From the NCBI RefSeq assembly GCF_040436345.1, contig NC_133223.1, positions 28,614,910 to 28,678,909 on the forward strand: a stretch of 64,000 bases of DNA, read 5' to 3'. Below, in pieces: positions 1 through 13,000 of the stretch. Each line of letters begins with the position of its first letter. Position 1 is the first letter of the stretch. The DNA is from Pagrus major (lineage: Eukaryota > Chordata > Actinopteri > Spariformes > Sparidae). The position numbers were made by a program, and so were the translations under genes. A model generated the notes under the pieces. That model was not told the DNA's origin and searched no databases. It worked only from the letters and a program-made list of their open reading frames with translations.

Positions 1-643
1 GTGCAACTTGCTGGACAGGACTTGATGCTTGCATTCAAAAAAGAAAGCCAAGACAGATCTGAAGGCCGCTGGGAATAAAGAGGAAACTCACTGAAGATTT
101 ACACACCTCTTGTTCTGCGGAGAAGTTACAAGAAGTTGCAAGCTTATTGGGAAATGGTTACGAGAGGCTGAAAAGTTCATCAGGAAAAGGAAAGAGGAAA
201 AAGCAAGGCCGTCACTTCCAAGAGACAAGTCAAGGGAGCTGTTAATGCAACATGATCCAGTGGGTCTTGCCCTAAAAATACCTCTGGGCAGGAGAGTGGA
301 AGCTATCTCTATCTGCATAATTACCTGGTAATCGGCTATTTCTTTTTCTTCTTCGGACAACAACTAAGATCAGAGAACAGCAGTTTGAGGAGAATGAACC
401 CATGGCAGATATGTTTCTATTTTAATTTGCCCTCCCAAGTAAATGAAAGTTGTAGGTGTTAAATTCAAAATGTGAGAATCTTCTCAACATTTATTTACAT
501 GTGAAGCCCGCTCATAAACTCTTAATGCCCCGACTGGATTTTGATCTAGAGAGGGCCTAGACTTAGTTAATTAGTTAGTTATAGTTATAATCCACATCCA
601 CAGTTACAGAATCCATTGAAGGATCTACCAGACCAGCTCAATC
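1..643. other. speg 5' flank / probable 5' leader
   Basis: No coding exon is supported here. Small ORFs on both strands near 88-363 resemble no protein family. The stretch just before the start codon may be 5' UTR or contain a leader exon, because CAG-type acceptors occur at about 600-610. I cannot place a transcription start: the AT-rich TATAAT-like word near 587 is not convincing as a core promoter. Confidence 0.35.
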
Positions 644-1061
644 ATGAGAAAGGCCGAGGTGCAAATGACCCTTAAAAAAGGGGCAGATGAAGCAGGGGCA
701 CCCCCGAGCCCCATCATCCCCTCAAAGCGGTCCAAAGCGAGCCCCGAGCAAGTCGTCCCGGACCCTCGAGGACCTGGTTATCCCACCCAAACACCGCCTG
801 TTTTTATCCGCAAAATGAGGAACGCTGCCGTGGGGACCGGCTGCGACATCCGTCTCAAAGTAACTGTGGCTGGAGACCCCCAGCCTTCTTTATACTGGTA
901 CCACAACGACGACCTCCTCAACATGGAGAACCAGGAGTACGGAGGACTCTGGATTAGGGATTGCAAACCCAGTGATGCTGGCCTCTACACCTGCATCGCC
1001 AACAACCACCTGGGAGAGGCACGGAGCAGCGCCGTACTGGCTGTCTTGGATCTTGGTGAAG
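644..1061 (+). CDS. speg: speg exon 1: start codon, basic leader and Ig-like domain 1
   Basis: Residues 1-139. A Lys/Pro-rich leader is followed by an Ig-like fold from about residue 52 ([14 protein letters not shown]) to 136. Recognisable Ig features are the tryptophan strand ([10 protein letters not shown]), a D-x-G-x-Y-x-C motif (DAGLYTC) and the closing AVLAVLDLG strand. The donor is GAAG|GTAATA, phase 1. The same position in human SPEG starts the long (alpha/beta) isoforms, so this fish gene contains the full-length form and not only the short APEG1-type form. Confidence 0.92.
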
Positions 1062-4000
1062 GTAATACTCACGAGGAACAACTAAAGCGTGACATTAAAA
1101 TCAAAGTATTCATAAACCTGAACTACTTTAAAATACTCAACAAGTAGTGTGAAATAGATTTAGTCTTTGGAAGCCCTTCATAGTAATGTAGATAACCATT
1201 TATTTGATATCATAACTCATTCATCTAATGCACCATTTTTTTAAGAAAATCAGTGAAATCATTGTCATGCTGACTGTTATCATGAGGTTTTAACTTCCTT
1301 GGAAATTACCCAGCAAGCCACAGTCAAGCACCAAGTAGAAATGTGAGCCTGTTTTACTTCCTGTTCCATTTAATGCAACATAAAGTGAAAATCTCAACCA
1401 GCACACAAAATACAATCATTTCTATTATTTCAGCATTCATTTAGGTGGTTATAAGGCTCAATTGTTATCGTCTTTGTCTGATCTTTAGCTTTTTCTTTTG
1501 ACTTGTGTACCTCAGTTGTTTGAAAAAGACAAAGAAAAAGTATCTTATTTAATTTCTTTGTCACAGCCCCCAAAAAGTAACAAAATGAATGAACATACAG
1601 GAGCACAAACACATATTTACACCAGTGAACACTGTTGTTTTTTACATCCAAAGCCAAATACTCTCTTTTGTCCTTTTTCTCTATCAATGCCATTCAAATG
1701 TTTCTTTGCTACATACAATTAGAGTGAACTTGAATTATTTAAAGTATTGCTAAATATTACATGCAGTTGATTAATTTCACTAAGGCACATAAAGATAGAG
1801 ATTCGTTATTGCTAATGCCTCATTTGGGGTTAGTTTTCCCACAACTGTTTCCCAAGGCAGCTGTAATAAGCATCAGCTGGTACTGTACAAAGACATCAGC
1901 GTCAAATACTGGATGATTGCAGTAGTTCGAATTGTATATAGTGTTTTATATACTTTAGTTGGATTGAATTCATCCCTCTGTTGTGGAAAAGGATAAAAAG
2001 ATGCATCATTTCTGAGAGATGTTTTTCTGAAGCGAGGTGAGGTTTATCTTCCACAGGGAGCTCAGAGGAGGCCCTGGATATTTTGCAAACATACACACCG
2101 ATGCTCTTGAAAGTCCCTCAGCCCATTAGCTAAATGTTTTCTGCTCTTGGAGATCCAAAATTTGAAAAAAGGTATTTTTGTGTTTGTTGTGGGTATCGCT
2201 GTTTGGGATTAGCATGTGAAGAGAACGTTGAATTGATTCCCGTCACTGAAAACGATTCATTCTTTACTTTTGACAAATTCAAAAGTGCACTTGGGTTTTG
2301 AGTGTTTCACAGATTCCTCAATGTCAAAGCGAGGATGCTCAGAAGTATCTTTTTTTTTCTGTGAAATCCAACAAAAAAAGCTCTTTTGATGCATCTAGTG
2401 ACCTCCAGCACTGATCTAAATTCAGCTCACCTGAGTGCTTCGACCACCTCGGCTGCTTTGAAAAATGACATTACCAGCTTCACAAATATGCCCTTCGTGC
2501 ATCAGCTCGAGTACTTTGTCATTGTTCTGCAGCGCTCAGCGTGACAGCGTAGCTGAGACTCATTCTTCAATTTATTTCTGCCTTTTTCCTGCTGAGAGAG
2601 GAAATGTGAGCATGGATTTGCATGCGCCAAGATGTCAAGACTCATCACTACTGAATACCCTTCAATCAGTTGAGCATGAGTAAAGGTCTGGCAAACGATA
2701 GCATTTTGTGATGACGCAGAATAAAAGCACAGGGGTGCTTACATAACCTGCTTAGTTCACTGTGCTCGCTTAAATCTGGGTACTAAAAGAACGGTGATGT
2801 CTGCAGACCGGACAACACGATGACAAGGAGTCCGTTTTAGTGTGGGCAGCAAGATTTCACAGCGTATTACATTTTTCCTCTGCTGAATAAATAGTGGATG
2901 TTTGGACGGAGGCCACATAAAAAGATGCACCATCAAATATGACGTTACGACCCCGTCTGACGAGATTATAAAAAAGATGCTGACAGCAAAACATGCTTGA
3001 GTCGCCACATTAGTGTGAGTCTTGGGAAAGAAACTCTGAGACTGAGCTTTTCTACTCAACTTTACTACAAATCAGTGGGACTAACTTTGTCATGAATCAA
3101 CAGATTAGAAAATGAAGATAAGAGGCCTACAATATCAATATAGTCATTATTTTTAATCTGTCGTTTCCAGTGTTCACAGTTTGACCACTGCGTCACCTCA
3201 ATAATGTTTCTCATGCTTCACATCAGGGGAGGCACCATATTTGGAAACACGGTACAATAGAGAAGTGGGTATTTCACCACAGTCCTGTGATACAGTATCG
3301 CAGTAATGATGCTACACTGAGGATATTACAAAAAAACAAAAACAAGGTGGTTGCGTGTGAACAAGCAACAACAGGAGTCATCTAGATTTCCACAGATCTG
3401 TTTCATGGAAGATCAAACCATGAGGTTTCTATACGATCCTGGATCCTCTGTTTTGTGTTGTGGCACATTGTTTTATTTCTACGCAACATGTAGGTCATGC
3501 AGTATTAACGGCAGCTGTTAAAGGTTTTAAACCAGCTCTCAGTTCAAAAGTTTTCCTTTGACTCTCCATTTTAACCTTCAGTTTGATTCAGCTCTCGACT
3601 GCTTTGCCATGTGCGTAGTCTCCAGCTGTCCCATCACTCAATGATACTGCCCGAACCCTTTCTCTCTCTCTCCCTCTTTGAAAATGTCTCTCTGGACCGC
3701 CCCCCTCGTCCACCAGCTCTGCCTAGTTATTTATACAGAGGAATGTGCCAGGCCTTAGATTTTTGTGATGTTAGCAGGCCAACGTCTCTCCTGTTACATA
3801 GGAAGACATCACTGCTAATTTTAGCCTGGCCCTGTATGACTTTTTTTTCCCCCTCAACTAATCAGGCAAAAGGGCCAATTTAATGTCCAGAATATCTAGT
3901 AATTAAGGATGTTTGCCGTATGTTGTGATGTCATGATCCATGTCGATGTCTCTGTCCTCTTGTGCCCTGTTGATTGTGTGGTCAGTCCATTTTTCAATTA

Positions 4001-7000
4001 ATTCAAGATAGTTAATCAGCAGATTAACAGAAAAAGGTAAAAAAAGGCTCAGTCAAAAATAATAAAAGTAAAGATTCATGAAGATGTTAAAACTTAAAAA
4101 CTTTAAATATACATTAATAGATTTCTTGGCCATGTGTCGGCAGTGAAATATGAGCATTGTATGAAGTTGTGTTGAAGCTAATTAGCCAATAGTTGCTACT
4201 TCCTGTTCATGCATCTCAGCAGACACAGACCAACAAGTGTTTTTTCCCAGGGAACCTTTTTTTAGCTCTGCTTTAGTCTCCACCAACTACTACTCCCCAA
4301 AATAACTGGCGCTTTAGCATGTAAATGCTCCACTATGCTAACCTGCTACTTGCTAATTGTATCTATCTGCTGTTGGTTGCTTGTAAGGTAGTGTACAGTA
4401 CGTTTAACAGATTTTTTTCCCCAGGAAATTGGTGATTGCTGCAGCTGAAAACAATGCAGATGGGGGAGTACATCAAAATAGTAATGCCGTGACCATAAAA
4501 CACAAAACAAAGAGCTTAAAGACGCTAAAAGGGTCATTTTTGGGCTTTTCACTCCTAGTGACACCTTGAAATATTGATTATTGCAGCTTTAAACCAGCTT
4601 TAACGAATCGTTTTTGGCTGAAGTGCAAACGAGCTATAAATAAAAGCCTGAGACATAATCACATTTTTAGTTGATATGGCTAACTTGTCAGCAAACAGTC
4701 GCCTCTTTACACATCCGGCTTGTGCAGTGCAACATTAAACTTTCATGTGGAGTTATGTCTGGAGGTTTCTGGAGGTTGAAGAGGTTGGTGAGACTGAACC
4801 AAACCGTAAGCTGGAGGCTGTGAAAACGAAACAATTACTTTAAAAATGCTAAAAAGCTGCAGCTAATGGAGCTGCAGATATGGGTGATTAGTAACAGCTT
4901 AGCAGCTGACAGTTATTTCATTTAAAAAGATATATTGCCTGTTTAAAGCCTGCAGAGTAATTATACTGTTTGGAGAGACATAATACTGGGAACTTTAGAT
5001 GTCGCTTCTGAGCGTGACGATGGCGTCTTTCCAGGGTGTTTGGATAGTTTCCTTGTGCTCCATGTTGTCTTCCTCCTGGTCCATGAATGTGAGTGAACAG
5101 GTGGAGCTGCAGTTACACTGTGGAAATCCCCTACTCCGCCATGTCGCTCTAATAAATAGCTTTAATAGTACGTCAACAAATCAATGTTGTTTAACGGATA
5201 AGATGTCCTGAAAGGTAATTATGGGGTTTATTAGAGCTGTTGAATGACTTTGAGTAGAGGACTGTTCTGTCAGAATCACAGTTACTTGGTTTTTTGAGGG
5301 ATTTCTAGTTCTCATGTTCACATTCAGTAGAATATAATATAAAATGTGTAACAGCTCATGAAAGATAAAGGAGGACAGAGCGGTGAGTAAAAGTGCTTCT
5401 GTCCAAGGTCTTAAATTATTAAGCCTCTTGCAAAAAAGTAACCATCTTGCACAGTGTAGAGTAAAATGAAACTGAGCTCATACATCACCAGTATGTTAGA
5501 AAAATCTGGCCTTTTGTCATGTTGCATTATGTCAAACCTCTGCAGCCTATGTAGTTCTGCTACGTAGAAAATAATGTTATCTTACATATAAAAGTGAACA
5601 ACAGCAAAACCTCCTTTGCAGAAAATTGCAAAACATCAGGTCAGCTGCACAAAGTGTCTTGGTTGCAGTTTTGCTGGTTTGACTTTGGTATTTTATCTTC
5701 TGTAAAGTGTAAGAAATACTTCTTTGTAATGATGAAAATGCATAAGAATAAACTATTGCAACAATACACAGTAAGGCAAAGAATTGTAATTGTCCATATA
5801 TCAAAATAAAGGGGAAAAAACAATAGAAACCAATCGTATCTTGTTTTATTCACTTTAGTTGAAAGTAGTGCAATGTGGAATCACATAATTGTACAGTTTT
5901 GGCTGCTGTAATTAAAAAATTCGCTACCCAGCAACAAAAATGTCCCCGGCGCATTTCCAAGATGAGCGTTAATGTTAATTAACACTTGATTGTCTTCCAC
6001 AAAGTCAGGATTCTGCCAGTGTGGTGAGGTAATTTCACTTATGGTTTATTTTTCTGGACTAGAATATTGAAACTAGGCAAAAAAAAGAGAGGAAAGAACA
6101 AATCACTTCTGACTTAAGATTAAAGAAAATGATGTAAAGGTGCAGGAAGTGATTCTGGAGAAAGGTAGTTGATTCTTGAGTCTCGTTCCCGGGTCATCAA
6201 GGTCTAGGAACGAGACTAAACTCCAGAATCACTTAATGCAAGTTGATTTTACACTTCAGTAATGTGACCACTGATTTTTAAGTTGCAATATCTTTTTTTT
6301 TACATACTTTTTTGGCCACTTGGGGGCAGAAGAACTCCACAGTGTGATGATAAACACATACAGCTTCCACATTACCATCTTCTAAAGTCGTAACGGCGCA
6401 CCAAACACTTTTCGGGGGAAGTTAATCCACAGGCTGTAAATAAGTCATTCTAACCAACCATAAAATAAGAAGAAAAGCTGGATGGACTGTCAGCCTCTGC
6501 GTTCATTGTGTATCACCAGCAGTGTTGAAGATTACACGTTGTGAAATATCACCACAACACACACATCATTATCCTGAAACAGGTTATTAATCCAGCTCAT
6601 AGCCTTTTGCCAAAGCACGCTGCAGCTAAAACACTGTTATTTTTGTCACAAAGACTTGAGGATCATGACGGATATCCCCTTTGTTGAATTCATATATGAA
6701 AAAACAGAAAAGGTCCACACAAAGTGCAGCTGCCAAGGAAACAAAGAGGCACTCTCTGTGACCTGAGATTACATAAGCAACAGAGCGTGTAATTAAACCT
6801 GTAGGTATTTACACATTTTATGCACAATACACAGTTGTAGCTGCGCTGATCAGACGTTGAGTATGTATCATTATCGTTGTAGCTTCGTGTATAACGCTGT
6901 GAGTAACAGTGCCTTTTTTAGCATAGGTTTATTTATACCTATTTACTGAAGGTGTGTGTGTGAGCGAACTCTCAGCGTGCTCACGGTGTTATTTGGTCCT

Positions 7001-10000
7001 GAGCACTGTGTGATGCTATGTGAATTGAAATGTCATTCCTAAGCGCATCTATTTCTGAGTGCCGATTTATACTAGGTGGTGAAATGAAATGTGTAAGCAG
7101 TAATGCCTTATTCTTTTTTTGCCTCGGGGCGAAAGAAGTCTCATACGTACTGAGTCATTCAAAATGTACCACGTTTATGGACTACTCGGCAGTTAATACA
7201 CCAAATGTATCATGTGCAATAACACAACAGCTACATTATCTTTTTTAAGAGTGCAGCAGTGAGAGCAGCAATCAAATCCATCATATCCCCTGGAAACAGG
7301 ATTGCTTTGTGTTGTCAGTCTTAAGCAGGCAGTAACACGTTTTTTTTTTTTTTTTTTTGCTGTGAGAGCTCAATCGAGTGCTCAAGCAATGCAGAGGAGT
7401 GAGGAGCTCCCTGTTAGCCGTTGCAGCGATTCTCCCCGTTCTCTGCCGACAACACAACATCGGCTCATTACACCAGTTGAAGAATAAGACACAGACACAT
7501 GGGGAGGAAGGAAAAAATGAAAAATGTCATCCAATGCTGTGGAACACTGATCTCAAGAGGGCTGGATCACTCCCACTGGTTTTTCTGCCTATCGGTGTGC
7601 ACTGCCTGTAGGGTGGAACACAGCGGGGGAAGATGCTCACACTGTCGCTGGCTATTGTGCGGACAGAGGGGCTCCCTCAGAGTGGATGATATGCATTCAA
7701 CAGACATTCGCACCTGCGGACGGAGGTTTATGCTCTGTGCTTTTACAGTAACGGATTTCTCTCAGAAGAAGTGCTGACACTCTGAGGTGCAACTTGTTAT
7801 GTAATGGACCAAAGTGCCTTCTTTCTCTTTGCATTTGATTGAGAAGCTTTTTACTTGCATGTCAGCAGACTTACAGTATATATATATATATATATATATA
7901 TAACAAGTTGGAATTTTGACATCCAAGTGAGATATTACTTGCCGATGCTGAGCTTTGTAGGAAACGTCCTGATTTAGGCGTGTAGTAATGGCTCGGAGGT
8001 ACCCCCAGTGTATCTCGGGGAATACCCTGCTGCTGAATGTAAGCCAAGACAAAAAATACCTGTCGAGGACATACCAACAGTGGCCATGAAAAAAATCCAG
8101 ACCAAAGAGAGAATCAGGCAAGTGTTATTTCATGTTATCTTTATCAAATATCTATTGATTCAACTATTTATTGTATGCCCGAACGTAGAAGATTGTACGA
8201 CTGGCTACCAGAGTGTTTTCTCACCTGACAGTGCGAGATGCAATGACCAGTGACATCTTTAATCAAGCAGGAAACAAGATTATAAACAGTATTGTTATGG
8301 AATATAGTCACTTTGGCCAATAGACACCGAACTCGAGGCATCGCTGTCGCTTTGAGCAAACTTCAAAGAATTGCAGAAGACTTTCAGAGTTTCACTAAAA
8401 CGCTGATATGTTGTAATGTTTCTAAGATGTTGCTTGTTAGGGTGGGGGTGGGGGGGGGGGGACATTTTTTGTGAATCTCAAATTGGCACAATTGAAAATA
8501 GAGACAACAAGATGGTTTAAAGACAAAACCTATTTTTATTTATTGTATTTATTTTCTCTTACGTCACAACAAAGAGTGCAAAAACTGAGACACTGAGGTA
8601 GTAAATCTGAATCCCATTTTGGAAGATGTAACTCGAGCGAGGTTGCAGTGACAGGTTTATGAACCACACTTTTCTGGGGCTGTAGTGGGATATGTACAGT
8701 AATACCCCGTCCAGTAACTCACTGCCACCACACCAGAAACTAATTAAGTTGTGACATCTAATTGGTTTTTTTAGGACTTCTTTACTATCAAAGGTGTGCT
8801 TTCAATCCAAAACGTTCCTATAAAGCAATTTAAAGTTGCATTTTCGTCCTCATTAACTAAATTCAGAGCCATTTTTAATTATTATGAAACCTCCTTTGTT
8901 TACATTGATGTTCGCTAGCGTGGAATCTCCTCCCTCTTGCTGTTTCTGGTGCTTTGCTATTTTTCTTCGTACGTTCCCGGCATCGACTTTCAATCAGTGG
9001 AATTTTGTTAAATGTGTAAGGCGTGGTATGCTCATGAAACAACATGCTCAATAGTGCTACTAGTGGTCAACAAGTCTAAAGCTGTGTCCCAGTTCAATAA
9101 TGCAGTGTGTAGTATATAGTATATTACATATTCTTTTCATGTACTTTTTATATTTAATGGCTCATTGTCTTGGAGCCAGGAATGTCTCTACAAAGTTTTA
9201 TTTCATTTCATCTTGTAGTGACATTTCATGAGATAATTAAAAAGCTTTGGCCTGCTGGTCGTGTTAACTGAAGAGTCAGGGAATCGCCAACGTCAGAGGG
9301 ATTCATCCTCTTGGGACCATGAATGTCTGTATAAAATCTATGGCAGTTAATCCAATAGTTGTTGAGATATTTATGTCTGGACCAAAGCGGTGGACTGTCC
9401 GACATTGCCAGCCTTCGAGCCAAATACTAACATGGCGTAGCTATAATTAAATGCTCTTGTGCATACCCAGACTTTAATGCAGCATGTACAGTACTGGCCA
9501 AATGTAAGCCGTTAAGTACATACTGCAGAAACGGGTTTTACTTTTTGGTGTTTCAGCTTTCTTGTGCGCTCTTTGTCATATTTCATCTCCTCATTAGTCA
9601 CTTTTCTTTTTATCCTAAAACTATCCCAACCTACGTCATATGTGACTCTTCTTAAATCTTATTTTTTTATTTAATCGAGGCAGAGTAAAGACAGACAGAA
9701 GTTTGACATGGCTTACAGAACTCATTTGGATTAGCTGTAAGAAAAACGGTTTACTCAGTCGATATTTTATTACTTTTTGGGTTTTAGGAGTGACTTGTGT
9801 TGGTCTCATGCTCTTGGTTGGTGAACATTGTTTCAGTATTTGAGATTCGGACAAAATCTGTTTGTTTACGATTGCTTTTGGGAGCATCTGCATTTGTAAC
9901 TGCTTTACTGGCTTATGTGCTATTCTGAGAAAAGGATTGCATTAGGTGTAAAGTTTGGTGAATTTTGTGCTTCTGCCAGTATTTCTCAATCATGTTAATA

Positions 10001-13000
10001 TGGCAAATACTATCCTATTGTCTTCTTTTACTGCAAGGGAACAACAGAGAGCCTCTGATTTTTTTATAAGTAATTCCACCTACTGTGAAGCAAACACCTC
10101 ATGAGAGCTGCTGGGATGCCAATGACTCAATAGTGCTTTCTATTTTCAGTTCTACCAATGACTGTTTTTTTTTCTCTGCTAGAGGAAAATAGTCAAATCT
10201 TTCAGTGGGTGAAGCTGAAGCAATGAAGGAAGAAAGAAGTTGATTTTCTCCTGAAACTACTGAAACGCTTCTGTTTAATGCAGATGCTGATGAGATCGTT
10301 ATGAAGGATAAAGACTCAGCAACAATTCAGCTGCAGCAAATTTAGTACAATTAGCTTAGCTGTGCTAATGAGACCCTCAGGGTGGCAACTTTAAAAGTCA
10401 AATAATTGTAATTAAATAAAGAGTCCACTGCAACGGATAAACTCCATTTAATCTTGGACGCACAGATTATGAAATACTTATCATAATACGTCAAACCAGC
10501 ATACCACTTTTGTCTTCACACCTGTGATTTAATCCTAAAGAAAAAAAAAATGCATGCTTGAAATGTGTCACCTTCAGCATCACTGGGAATTTTCAGTCCC
10601 TTTCACCAAACACAGTTAAAGACTAAACTGAACAGAATAATGTAGTTTGTTGGTTTCTATGGTAACAGTGTGCTCTCTCTGCTTCTTCTGCTGCCACTTT
10701 GTAAACATTGTTTTCCACTGATGCCGAAAGATCAAAAATTGTCTGACTTCAACTTTGTAAATGTTTTTTTGTTTTGTCACTGATTGCTCCTGTACTTTCA
10801 GATTCATTGAAAAAATATTTTTCCATTGTTTTATTTTATTTTATTTTTTATTTTTCAGATTCCGAAACAACAGAGGATGAAGGTGGAGACCAATTTGAGA
10901 CCAAAGAAGATGGAGGGGATGTTGAGGACCAGGCTGTGCCTACAGGTATCCACCATGTCTCCAGCTTGCAACTATTCCTTTTGCTAATATAATGCTACAA
11001 TACTACAACTTTTATAGATACTGAGAATTCTGATATGTGTTAAAAGAAGCTGTTGCTCGGCTTCCAAGTGCTATATTGGCGGCAGCTGGACTTGTTTCAG
11101 TTTCTCAAAGACATTTCACCTGTCATCTGAGAAGCTTCTTTAGTTCTAACTAACTGGAAGGGAGTTTCAGGTCCAAGTCCAAGTCCAGTTGTCTATGATC
11201 TAGCACTTAGTCATCCAGGTCATGGTAATTCTGAGAACCTTCATCAACATGTTGCTCAGCTGCTTTTCAAGCTGCATTAATTGATTTTATTCTATTTTTT
11301 GACCACTTACAGGCAGTGAAATGAGCTGAAAACATTGCTTTGACATATTATCACCTTATAAAGTTTAAGTCCAAGAAAGCAAATACTTGTAATGTAAACA
11401 TTTAGCATACATTGAGCTCATTGTTTTGGTTTTCCAGCATAAATGTTGCTCTAAGGTGCTAAAATGCTCTGTAGAGCTTAGGGGAACTGCAAAAACTGAT
11501 TGATCGTTAATTCCACTGGTGCATCTTTACATTTGCCTTGTTTCATAATCAATACAAGTACCTGATTGCTTACCTGTACAATATGTCATACCTCCTCTGT
11601 ACATGAGATGCAGTGATGGACAAATGTGCAGAAGATGACAAAAGAACATATGGACATGAGGATAGCTCTAACACATCCAGGTGAGAAAGAAATGTGCCAG
11701 TCTAAATTCCCTACTAAAATACAATACTTCACAGACTGTGAATTAGTAATTACCCACTGATTCCAAGAGATTTTGCTTTAATCCTCTATTTCAGGAACCA
11801 GTCAGAGAATTTCTCAAGAGAATCTCCACCACAAGTCCTCCCACCGCCATCCCCAAGACTTGTCAAACGTCCCTCGACCTCTCCCATGCCAAGTCGCTCT
11901 GGTTCAACTACGCCTATCAACTTACGGAAGAAGACTCTGTTGCCAACTGAATACCAAGACACAGTGCCTGGGGAGTTTGAAGAAAAGGTTAAGCAGCCAA
12001 AGTCTCTCTCCCAAGGTAACACCCAGGACTCCAGACCACAGACTCCAGTGAGCGACTACTCACGGAAAGAATTCACTCCCAGGCCATCCCCGAAGCTTAC
12101 CAGGGCAAGCTCAAAGGTCTTTGAGAAGGTCCGTGGCTTAGAAGAGCGGAGACGAAGCCTTGATATTCCAGAAGGTTCCATCTCGGGAAGATCCTGGGCA
12201 GGGTTCAATCGTGCTGGATCTGTGGATTCAGATGACGGAGGAAGCCGGTTAGGCATCTCTAGAGAAAGTTCAAGGGAAGATCTTAGGGAAGCTTTGAAAG
12301 AGGATGCTGCTGAACGAAGATCTATGTTCAGACAGAGAGCTGCTTCGCTGGAGGAGAAACCTCGCGTCTCCCAAAAAGTTCAGGACATTGAGAATAAGTT
12401 CACTGAGGAGCTGCAGCGCATTAAGAAACTTGTAGGTAAACCTCATATGAAGAAGTCATTTTCAACTGAACAGCTCTCTCTGAAGGCCAAGCAGCGCCAG
12501 CCTCTCAGGAAAATTGAACCTATTCCTCCACAAGTCCTTCAAAAGCTCCAAGAACGGGAACGTGCCCAGTGGGAAAAGGAACAGAGAGAAAAGGAACTAA
12601 GTCAGCAACCAATGCAGCAACAACAGCAAATACCGCAAGACCAGCATAGATCCCAACCCCTAAAGACAGCCAGTACTGGTTCAACAACTGTAACAGTCAG
12701 TAGATTTGGAGAGGTTGCAGGCACCCCGGAGTCCATGCAGTTATCTGACCTACCAGGACAGCGATCAGTGAGGGAATTAAGTAGAGTCAGTCCAGTTACA
12801 GAAATCATTCAGAGGTCATCATCACCAGCGTTATATTATCAACAAAGGGCCGAGTCGCCAAGCAGAAATGTTGCTGAGATGACATTACGCAAGGTTGAGC
12901 GAAGGCCACCAAGTCCGCTTGTGCAAAGGGTATCTCGAATGCAAGAATCTCAGCACATCCAAGACGCTCTTGCACAAACATCACAAAAGGATGAGACTTC

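Larger units (their letters stand above)
1062..10858 (+). other. speg intron 1 (9.8 kb)
   Basis: Separates Ig1 from the Ser/Arg linker. I find no ORF with recognisable protein similarity on either strand. It contains a paired inverted repeat (6147-6234), a poly-T tract near 7341, an AT dinucleotide run (7877-7902), a G-rich run (8440-8461), a dispersed repeat (about 9170-9430) and diffuse old repeat-like sequence around 4125-4570. Long first introns of muscle genes often carry enhancers, but none is identifiable by eye. Confidence 0.85.

Noticed and set aside
88..363. Overlapping small ORFs on both strands before speg
   Set aside because: No protein similarity, no splice or start context, lengths expected by chance.
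7302..7777. Three overlapping ORFs near a poly-T tract in speg intron 1
   Set aside because: Overlap each other in different frames without similarity; not supported as exons of speg because the known domain order leaves no gap there.
10946..10955. GTATCC at the speg exon 2 donor as a second U12-type site
   Set aside because: Continues ACC instead of TT, and no U12 branch-point motif lies near the next acceptor.
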